The notes under the pieces: model-generated
What the model saw: only the letters and a program-made list of their open reading frames with translations
What the model was told of the DNA's origin: nothing
Databases searched by the model: none
Program-made: the position numbers and the translations under genes
In this document: piece by piece, positions 1 to 4,839 of the stretch
Layout of the letters: each line of letters opens with the position of its first letter
Position numbering within the stretch: the stretch's first letter is position 1
Origin: Syntrophaceae bacterium PtaB.Bin038
Lineage (GTDB): Bacteria > Desulfobacterota > Syntrophia > Syntrophales > UBA2192
Direction of reading: 5' to 3'
Length of the DNA stretch: 7,819 nucleotides
Assembly: GCA_002067855.1 (NCBI GenBank)
Contig: MVQS01000253.1
Span: forward strand, 1 to 7,819

Positions 1-131
1 GGGGGATGATCCTCAACCTGATCCAGGCGAAGGTGATCCGCCTCTGCCCGGCCCTCAACATCACGCCCGGCGAGGCCGAGGTGGCCCTCTCGATCCTCGA
101 CGAGGCCCTCGAGGCCGCCGCCGGAGGCTGA
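1..131 (+). CDS. Class III (PLP) aminotransferase, C-terminal end only
   Basis: Only the last 42 codons are present, read in the frame beginning at position 3 and ending with TGA at 129-131. The end reads like the C-terminus of class III pyridoxal-phosphate aminotransferases (acetylornithine, 4-aminobutyrate and related): a hydrophobic strand (MILNLIQAKVIRLCPALNI), then TPGEAEVALSILDEALEAA, the final helix. In this family the V-I/L-R-x-x-P-x-L-x-I pattern lies in the small C-terminal domain after the PLP lysine, which is outside the window. The substrate cannot be told from this fragment. The next gene starts 46 bases downstream on the same strand, so they may be co-transcribed. The family call is fairly secure and the specificity is unknown. 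Confidence 0.72.
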   Translation, partial: GMILNLIQAKVIRLCPALNITPGEAEVALSILDEALEAAAGG

Positions 132-177
132 GGGCCGCAGACCGCGGAAGGACAAGCACAGGGAACCCGGAGCCATC

Positions 178-1209
178 ATGAAAATCAACTTCACCCGAAC
201 CAACGGCCCCCTGGACGGGCTGATCGACACCCTGCTGGATACGGCGGGGGGCATCCGCAAGCCCGAGTACGTGCGCGAGATGATCATCGCGGCGCTCAAG
301 GCCGGGCAGGAGAGCGACGAGAGCGCCGATCTGAAGCTCATGAACTCGACGCTCAAGGAGATGCGGTTCACCACCAAGGTCTTCGCGCCCTACCGCGGCG
401 TGCGCAAGGTGACGGTGTTCGGCTCGGCGCGCACCCTGCCCGACGACCCGGCGTACGCGACGGCGAAGCTCTTCGGCAGGCGGCTCGCCGAGGCCGGCTA
501 CATGGTGATCACCGGCGGCGGGGGCGGCATCATGGCGGCCGTCAACGAGGGCGCCGGGCCCGAGCACTCCTTCGGCGTGAACATCCGACTCCCTTTCGAG
601 GAGAAGCCCAACCCCGTGATCGAGGGCAACCCGCGGTCCATCAACTACAAGTACTTCTTCAACCGCAAGGTCGCCTTCCTGAAGGAGTCGGACGCCGTGG
701 CGCTCTTCCCGGGCGGCTTCGGAACGCTCGACGAGGCGATGGAGGCGCTCACCCTCGTGCAGACGGGCAAGCGCAACCCCATGCCGCTCGTGCTCGTCGA
801 GACCCCGGGCTCGTCCTACTGGGCCCGCGTGACCCGGTTCCTCGAGGAGGAGCTCCTGCCGCACCGCTACATCTGCCCGTCGGACATGGCGCTCTTCGAG
901 CGGGTGTCCTCCGCGGAGGAAGCCGTGGAGCGGATCCGGCGGTTCTACCGCCGCTACCACAGCCTGCGGTACGTGCGGGGGCAGCTGGTGATCCGGCTTA
1001 CCTCCCCCCTGGCCGACGGCGAGATCGCGGCGCTGGAGGGCCGGTTCCGCGACCTCCTCCTGCCCGGGGGCCGCATCGCGCCCTCCGGGCCGCTGGACGA
1101 GGAGCGGGAGGACGCCGACGAGGTGGACCGACCCCGGCTCGTGATCGATTTCAACCGGAGGGACTTCGGACGGCTCCGGAGCCTGATCGACGCGATCAAC
1201 GATACCTGA
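178..1209 (+). CDS. LOG-family (TIGR00730-type) Rossmann-fold protein, long form; probable nucleotide 5'-monophosphate nucleosidase
   Basis: This 343-residue protein has the LOG/'lysine decarboxylase-like' fold. Proteins of this family cleave the N-glycosidic bond of nucleoside 5'-monophosphates, releasing ribose 5-phosphate and a base; they are not decarboxylases. Visible signatures are GSAR (82-85), the glycine-rich loop GGGGGIM (113-119), FFNRK (160-164) with the conserved Arg, and PGGFGTLDE (178-186) with the conserved Glu. Short LOG enzymes are about 190-200 residues. This one has about 75 extra N-terminal residues and a C-terminal module (about 260-343) ending in a conserved-looking FNRRDFGRLRSLIDAIN. 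In this respect it recalls multidomain PpnN (YgdH), although it is shorter. The ATG at 178 is preceded by a modest GGAG (168-171). It sits 46 bases after the aminotransferase and 22 before the carboxyltransferase, suggesting an operon. The family is secure; the base preference (purine, pyrimidine or cytokinin-type) is unknown. Confidence 0.87.
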   Translation: MKINFTRTNGPLDGLIDTLLDTAGGIRKPEYVREMIIAALKAGQESDESADLKLMNSTLKEMRFTTKVFAPYRGVRKVTVFGSARTLPDDPAYATAKLFGRRLAEAGYMVITGGGGGIMAAVNEGAGPEHSFGVNIRLPFEEKPNPVIEGNPRSINYKYFFNRKVAFLKESDAVALFPGGFGTLDEAMEALTLVQTGKRNPMPLVLVETPGSSYWARVTRFLEEELLPHRYICPSDMALFERVSSAEEAVERIRRFYRRYHSLRYVRGQLVIRLTSPLADGEIAALEGRFRDLLLPGGRIAPSGPLDEEREDADEVDRPRLVIDFNRRDFGRLRSLIDAINDT

Positions 1210-1231
1210 CCCGCAGGAACGGGAGAAGCCC

Positions 1232-2599
1232 ATGGGCCCGGTGAAGTTCCAGGACAACACCTTCCGAGACGGCCACCAGTCCATTTTCGCGACGCGGATG
1301 ACCACGGAGGACATGATCCCCATCGCCGAGAGGATGGACGAGGTCGGGTTCTGGGCGGTGGAGGTCTGGGGGGGCGCCACGTTCGACACGATGCACCGGT
1401 TCCTGAACGAGGACCCCTGGGAGCGGCCGCGCATCCTGAAGCGGCACATGAAAAAGACCCCCTTCGCCATGCTGCTGCGCGGCCAGAACCTCGTCGGCTA
1501 CCGGCACTACGCCGACGACGTCGTCCGTGCCTTCGTCGACCAAGCCTGCGAGATCGGGATCGACGTCTTCCGCGTCTTCGACGCGCTCAACGACCTGCGG
1601 AACCTCGAGACCGGCGCCGCCCGCATCCGGGCCAACGGCAAGCACTTCGAGGGCGCCGTCGTCTACTCTCTGACGGAGCGGCGCCTGGGCGGCGAGGTCT
1701 TCAACCTGCCCTATTACGTCTCGAAGGCCCGGGCCCTGGAGGAGATGGGCGCCGATTCGATCTGCATCAAGGACATGGCGGGCATCCTGGCGCCGTATGA
1801 CGCGTTCACGCTGTTCTCCGAGCTCAAGAAGGCCGTCCGGGTCCCCCTGCACCTCCACACCCACTACACGAGCGGCATGGCATCGATGACCTGCCTCAAG
1901 GCCGTCGAGGCCGGGGTGGACATCGTGGACACCTGCGTCGCCCCCTACGCCATGCGGACGTCGATGCCGGCGGTGGAGCCCCTGCTGCTCGCCCTGGAGG
2001 GCACCGAACGGGACCCGGGGATCGAGATGTCCCGGATCCTGGACATCGGGCACTACCTGGAATCCCTGGCACCGAGGTACGAAAAGCACATCGCGTCCAA
2101 CAGCCTGTCCCTCATCGACGAAAGCGTGATCGCCCACCAGATCCCCGGCGGGATGACCTCCAACCTCGTCAGCCAGCTCAGGGAGATGAACGCCCTGGAC
2201 CGGCTGCCGGCGGTGCAGCGGGAGATCCAGGCGGTCCGCCGGGAGGCGGGGATGCCGCCGCTGGTGACCCCCACCTCCCAGATCGTCGGCTCCCAGGCCG
2301 TCATGAACGTGATGGCGGGACGCTACCAGACGATCAGCAACCAGTTCCGCGACCTTCTCTTCGGCCTCTACGGAAAGACGCCCGCCGCGGTGGACCCGAA
2401 GGTCCGCGAGATGGCCCTGCGCGGCTACGAGAAGGGGGTCTGGATCACGGACCGGCCGGCCAACCACCTCAGGCCGGAGATGGAGGCGGCCCGGCGAAAG
2501 CTCGGCGACCTGGCCCGCACCGAGGAGGACGTCCTGACCTATGTCCTCTACCCCACCTCGGGGGAGCAGTTCCTGAAAAGAAAATACGGCAGGGGATAG
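1232..2599 (+). CDS. Biotin-dependent carboxyltransferase subunit (pyruvate/oxaloacetate type; PycB/OadA/5S-like) lacking a biotinyl domain
   Basis: A 455-residue protein of the conserved carboxylase family that moves CO2 between carboxybiotin and pyruvate/oxaloacetate (pyruvate carboxylase subunit B, oxaloacetate decarboxylase alpha, transcarboxylase 5S). The TIM-barrel signature TFRDGHQS is at 10-17, with metal ligand D13. The lysine expected to be carbamylated is K180 in CIKDMAG, and the metal histidines are H209 and H211 in HLHTHYTSG. The K-to-H spacings of 29 and 31 are those I recall for pyruvate carboxylase. The VTPTSQIVG segment (345-353) supplies the active-site Thr (T346), and HQIPGGMTSNL is at 302-312. 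The protein stops at KRKYGRG with no C-terminal biotinyl domain and no MKM motif, so biotin must be supplied by a separate carrier that is not in the window. The ATG at 1232 follows GGGAG (1219-1223). Decarboxylation, carboxylation and transcarboxylation cannot be told apart from this subunit alone. Confidence 0.9.
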   Translation: MGPVKFQDNTFRDGHQSIFATRMTTEDMIPIAERMDEVGFWAVEVWGGATFDTMHRFLNEDPWERPRILKRHMKKTPFAMLLRGQNLVGYRHYADDVVRAFVDQACEIGIDVFRVFDALNDLRNLETGAARIRANGKHFEGAVVYSLTERRLGGEVFNLPYYVSKARALEEMGADSICIKDMAGILAPYDAFTLFSELKKAVRVPLHLHTHYTSGMASMTCLKAVEAGVDIVDTCVAPYAMRTSMPAVEPLLLALEGTERDPGIEMSRILDIGHYLESLAPRYEKHIASNSLSLIDESVIAHQIPGGMTSNLVSQLREMNALDRLPAVQREIQAVRREAGMPPLVTPTSQIVGSQAVMNVMAGRYQTISNQFRDLLFGLYGKTPAAVDPKVREMALRGYEKGVWITDRPANHLRPEMEAARRKLGDLARTEEDVLTYVLYPTSGEQFLKRKYGRG

Positions 2600-2858
2600 C
2601 GGGCCGGCTGGACGTTGACAGGTTGGGGACCCCTCTCCCGGCGGGCCACACCCCGGCGCGAGGCGGTAAAGCGCCCTTGCGTTGCCGGCGTCAGGTTTTT
2701 TTACGATCCCGCTTCCCTGCCCAACCCATCGACAAAAAAATCGTTTCGGGAATACAGCGGGCACGCGGGGGCTGTGCCGTCGGAAATCTTTACGAACGCC
2801 GCAGGCCGCAGCACACCCGTTTTATCACGATCCCAAAACAAATCGGGAGGTTACAAGT
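2600..2858. other. Intergenic region between carboxyltransferase and peptidase genes
   Basis: The 308 bases between the two genes (2600-2907) contain no convincing coding sequence. The reading frames open across it have no good ribosome site and no recognisable protein. The first 90 bases are G+C-rich like the genes. From about 2695 composition shifts to A/T runs (T7 at 2696-2702, A7 at 2734-2740), as is common in promoter regions. It contains a possible terminator (2671-2702), a GGCAC/GTGCC hairpin with a 9-base loop (2759-2777), and ACGATCCC twice (2703-2710 and 2827-2834), each followed by TCGGGA (2746-2751 and 2843-2848). I compared it by eye with the c-di-GMP-I riboswitch consensus and do not see it. 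Confidence 0.5.
2671..2702 (+). terminator. Weak candidate intrinsic terminator after the carboxyltransferase gene
   Basis: GCGCC (2671-2675) can pair with GGCGT (2687-2691), with one G-U pair and an 11-base loop. Four bases then precede seven T's (2696-2702). The stem is short and the gap before the T-run is longer than ideal. GCGCC could instead pair upstream with GGCGC (2655-2659), so two mutually exclusive hairpins are possible. The position 72 bases after the stop codon fits an operon end. Confidence 0.3.
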
Positions 2859-2875
2859 CAGGCATCTTTTTTGCT
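2859..2875 (+). promoter_or_regulatory. Putative sigma-54 (-24/-12) promoter of the PEP-CTERM peptidase gene
   Basis: The sequence CAGGCATCTTTTTTGCT matches the sigma-54 consensus (C/T)TGGCAC-N5-TTGC(A/T) in GGCA and TTGCT. The invariant GG (2861-2862) and GC (2873-2874) lie exactly 12 bases apart, start to start. Mismatches are T to A before the GG and C to T after GGCA. Transcription would start near 2886, leaving a leader of about 22 bases with the Shine-Dalgarno at 2895-2903. Many PEP-CTERM species carry the PrsK/PrsR two-component system, and PrsR belongs to the sigma-54 activator class. The promoter is read from sequence; regulation by PrsR is inference. Confidence 0.55.
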
Positions 2876-2894
2876 TCATCGAATGGTACCGTCG

Positions 2895-2903
2895 AAAGGA
2901 GGT
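2895..2903 (+). promoter_or_regulatory. Strong Shine-Dalgarno sequence that fixes the peptidase start
   Basis: AAAGGAGGT, a near-complete anti-16S match, lies four bases before the ATG at 2908. It is the best ribosome site in the window. It decides for 2908 over in-frame upstream starts such as the ATG at 2623, which would place about 95 unrelated residues before the signal peptide. Confidence 0.85.
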
Positions 2904-2907
2904 CGCC

Positions 2908-3852
2908 ATGTCGGCTGTGAACCGTTTGAGGGCCGTCGTTTCCGCCGTCTGCCTCCTGGTCCCCCTGATCCTGTCGTCCCCCGCCGCCGCCGTCAACGAG
3001 GACGTCAACAAGTACTGGAGCATCCCGCCGGGCATCGACCCCGCGGACACGACCGACTCGGCCATGTGCTGGGCGGCCGCGGCGTCGAACGTGCTGGCCT
3101 ACACGGGCTGGGGCGTCGACAGCGCCTCCGGGGGCTACGCGAAGGAGTACGACGTCTACCACGAGTTTCTCGCACGCTATCCCAACCAGGGGGGCACGGG
3201 CGCGGAGGCCTTCCGGTCCTACTTCCAGTGGCACTACGGCGTCGCAGGCGCCCTTCCCCTGCCTCCCGTCATCGTCCAGCTCTACCAGACGCCCGCGAAT
3301 CCCGTCGACTTCATCGACCAGGCCCGGTCCCTCATCAGCCAGGGATACGGGCTCTACCTCAGCCTGGGCATCGGGCACGCCGTGACCCTCTGGGATATCG
3401 TGCCGAGCTCACAGTCCGGGGCCTGGGCGGTGACCGTCTCCGACTCGGACGACTACTGGACGGGGACGAAGACGTTCGAGATCGTGCAGCTTACGGAGGG
3501 CTACACGGCCGGCTACTGGAGTCTCGTGGGCTACAGCATCGGCGGACGCGATTACGACACTGTGCTGCTGCGGCGCATTGACGCCCTGGCGCCGCCGGGC
3601 ACGACGGTCGGCGGGGAGGGGCTCTCGCCCCTGCCGGGCGCGCTGGGTCCCATTACGCAGCTTCCCATCACGCTTCCCGGCATCGTGCAGCCCGTCGTCG
3701 TCTTCCGATACGCCGTGCCGAACGGCTGGACGGCGGACGAGCCGGACGGCCCCTACGCCGTCCCGGAGCCGTCGGCGGCGCTGCTCCTGCTGGCGGGGCT
3801 CGCCGGACTGGCGGCCTTCGCCCGGGGAAGAACCGGGCAGAGGAGGACCTAG
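2908..3852 (+). CDS. Secreted IdeS/Mac-like (peptidase C66-type) cysteine peptidase with PEP-CTERM sorting signal
   Basis: This 314-residue protein begins with a signal peptide: basic start, hydrophobic stretch to about residue 24, probable cleavage near SSPAAA (23-28). The next part resembles streptococcal IdeS/Mac, a papain-like peptidase. C54 lies in MCWAAAASNVL; compare IdeS LLCGAATAGNML around its catalytic Cys94. H157 lies in GHAVTLWDI; compare IdeS NHVINLWGA with His262. D179 and D181 lie in VTVSDSDD; compare IdeS VTDSDS with Asp284 and Asp286. The His-to-Asp spacing of 22 is identical. I see no Lys at the place of IdeS Lys84, ten residues before the Cys. A Pro/Gly-rich linker (about 227-284) leads to VPEPS (285-289), a hydrophobic helix (289-305) and a basic tail, the exosortase PEP-CTERM signal. 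The product is probably exported, cleaved at PEP and anchored to the envelope or extracellular matrix. The substrate is unknown, and antibody cleavage should not be assumed. A generic C39-like fold is the alternative. Confidence 0.8.
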   Translation: MSAVNRLRAVVSAVCLLVPLILSSPAAAVNEDVNKYWSIPPGIDPADTTDSAMCWAAAASNVLAYTGWGVDSASGGYAKEYDVYHEFLARYPNQGGTGAEAFRSYFQWHYGVAGALPLPPVIVQLYQTPANPVDFIDQARSLISQGYGLYLSLGIGHAVTLWDIVPSSQSGAWAVTVSDSDDYWTGTKTFEIVQLTEGYTAGYWSLVGYSIGGRDYDTVLLRRIDALAPPGTTVGGEGLSPLPGALGPITQLPITLPGIVQPVVVFRYAVPNGWTADEPDGPYAVPEPSAALLLLAGLAGLAAFARGRTGQRRT

Positions 3853-4268
3853 AGAAACGGCAGGGGGTCGTCGCGGCGGTAGGCGGTGGCCTGGCAGGAC
3901 GCGAGGAGATCGCCGGCGGCGTTGCGGACCTCGATGAGGAAATGGCTGACCCGGCGGGAGCGGCTGACGAGTTTCGCCTCGGCCACGAGGGTGTCGCCGT
4001 CGCCCGGGGCCTTCAGGTAGGAGACGCCCACGTTGAGGGCGATCTCGATGCGGCCGCTGGAATTCGAGGCGAACTGGAAGGCCTCGTCGATGAGCGAGAA
4101 GAGCGCGCCGCCGTGGCATCGGCCGTGGATGTTGCGGTGCTTCTCCGTGAAGGGCATCCGGACCAGCGCGTAACCGTCTTCGACCCTCACGAGCTCGAGG
4201 CCCAGCAGCCTCGCGTAGGGTTCGTCCTTGGCACGCCCGCGCAGGGCCTCGAAAACCTTCTCGCTCAT
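3849..4268 (-). CDS. PaaI-family hotdog-fold acyl-CoA thioesterase
   Basis: A 139-residue single hotdog-domain protein, the usual length for PaaI/YdiI-type thioesterases that hydrolyse aryl- or acyl-CoA esters in the cytoplasm. The core reads RNIHGRCHGGALFSLIDEAF (45-64), with the family's N-x-x-G-x-x-HGG turn (N46, G49, HGG 52-54) and the acidic residue D61 on the central helix. A strand pair follows (ALNVGVSYLKAPGDGDTLVAEAKL, split around 77-100), then VSHFLIEVRNAAGDLLASCQATAY-like strands typical of the fold. I chose the ATG at 4268, preceded by AAGGGGGGAGGC. An in-frame TTG at 4283 would add five residues. Its stop (CTA on the plus strand, 3849-3851) overlaps the TAG of the convergent peptidase gene. 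It is followed upstream, on the same strand, by the paaK-ACT pair, so a role in releasing stalled aryl-CoA esters is plausible but inferred. Confidence 0.87.
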   Translation of the reverse strand: MSEKVFEALRGRAKDEPYARLLGLELVRVEDGYALVRMPFTEKHRNIHGRCHGGALFSLIDEAFQFASNSSGRIEIALNVGVSYLKAPGDGDTLVAEAKLVSRSRRVSHFLIEVRNAAGDLLASCQATAYRRDDPLPFL

Positions 4269-4289
4269 GCCTCCCCCCTTCAAGGAAAA

Positions 4290-4333
4290 TCCCCCTCTTT
4301 CCCCCCTGATATAAGGGGAATGAAAAAGGGGGA
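4290..4333. repeat. Imperfect C-run/G-run palindrome (REP-like) between thioesterase and ACT genes
   Basis: TCCCCCT (4290-4296) pairs with AGGGGGA (4327-4333). After one mismatch, TTTC (4298-4301) pairs with GAAA (4322-4325). After a bulge, CCCC (4303-4306) pairs with GGGG (4315-4318) around TGATATAA. The arms are clear by eye. Similar CCCCCTTT/AAAGGGGG palindromes are, from general knowledge, often dispersed in Desulfobacterota genomes. Only one copy is visible here, so repeat status is inference. It could act as a transcript 3' stabiliser or weak terminator for the ACT gene, which is transcribed towards it. Confidence 0.45.
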
Positions 4334-4381
4334 CCTGTTCCTCCCGCCCCTGTACCCGGGATCCTGAACCCCGGATACGGC

Positions 4382-4816
4382 CTACAGGCTGTATACTTTC
4401 TCCCCCGGCAGGACCGTGAACCCGCTCTTCGTCAGGATCTCGATGGCGCGGTCCGTCGCGTTGAACCGGAAGATGATGATGGCATGCTCGCCGCTTCGTT
4501 CCACGAAGGCGTACATGTATTCCACGTTGATGTTTTCCTTCGAGAGGGCCTCGAGGATGCTGTGGAGCCCGCCCGGCCGGTCGGGGACCAGCACGGCCAC
4601 CACGCTCGTGCGCCCCACGGTGAACCCGTTGTCCTTGAGCACCTGCTTGGCCTTCTCCGCGTCGTTGACGATCAGGCGCAGCACGCCGAAGTCGGAGGTG
4701 TCGGCGAGCGACAGGGCGCGGATGTTGATGCCCGCATCCTTCAGGACCCGCGTGACGAACTCCAGCCCGCCCGGCTTGTTCTCCAGAAAGATGGATATCT
4801 GCTCGACCTTGTTCAT
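4382..4816 (-). CDS. Tandem ACT-domain protein, paaK partner
   Basis: A 144-residue protein built of two ACT domains and nothing else. The first spans about residues 5-68, with NKPGGL (13-18) at its ligand-turn position and NIRALSLADTSDFGVLRLIV following. The second spans about 72-140, with DRPGGL (79-84) and NINVEYMYAFVERSGEHAII. ACT domains bind small ligands, usually amino acids, at the domain interface. Stand-alone double-ACT proteins next to phenylacetate-CoA ligase genes are a recurring arrangement in anaerobes, often near indolepyruvate ferredoxin oxidoreductase genes, which are not seen here. The ATG at 4816 follows AAGGGGGTGCACCC. The gene lies 23 bases after paaK on the same strand, so the two are almost certainly co-transcribed. 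An allosteric or sensor role for aromatic or branched-chain amino acids is inference. Confidence 0.87.
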   Translation of the reverse strand: MNKVEQISIFLENKPGGLEFVTRVLKDAGINIRALSLADTSDFGVLRLIVNDAEKAKQVLKDNGFTVGRTSVVAVLVPDRPGGLHSILEALSKENINVEYMYAFVERSGEHAIIIFRFNATDRAIEILTKSGFTVLPGEKVYSL

Positions 4817-4839
4817 GGGTGCACCCCCTTTGTGCGGTC

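Noticed and set aside
61..1470. Open frame antisense to the LOG gene and the carboxyltransferase start
   Set aside because: It crosses two real genes, has biased composition and no recognisable motif.
1196..2764. Long open frame antisense to the carboxyltransferase gene (522 codons)
   Set aside because: It arises from G+C-rich third positions of the real gene. The translation is low-complexity (many H, R, G, D, V) with no family signature, while the plus strand encodes a complete enzyme.
2600..2890. c-di-GMP-I (GEMM) riboswitch upstream of the PEP-CTERM gene
   Set aside because: The GC-rich part from 2655 was compared with the conserved GEMM core as I remember it; the paired segments and tetraloop/receptor bases are not there.
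2623..2907. N-terminal extension of the peptidase gene from an upstream in-frame ATG
   Set aside because: The extension is basic and not protein-like, would bury the signal peptide, and has no ribosome site, while the ATG at 2908 has a near-perfect one.
4356..4376. Terminator downstream of the ACT gene (CCGGG/CCCGG hairpin)
   Set aside because: A five-pair stem without a T-run on the transcribed strand; not distinguishable from chance in G+C-rich DNA.
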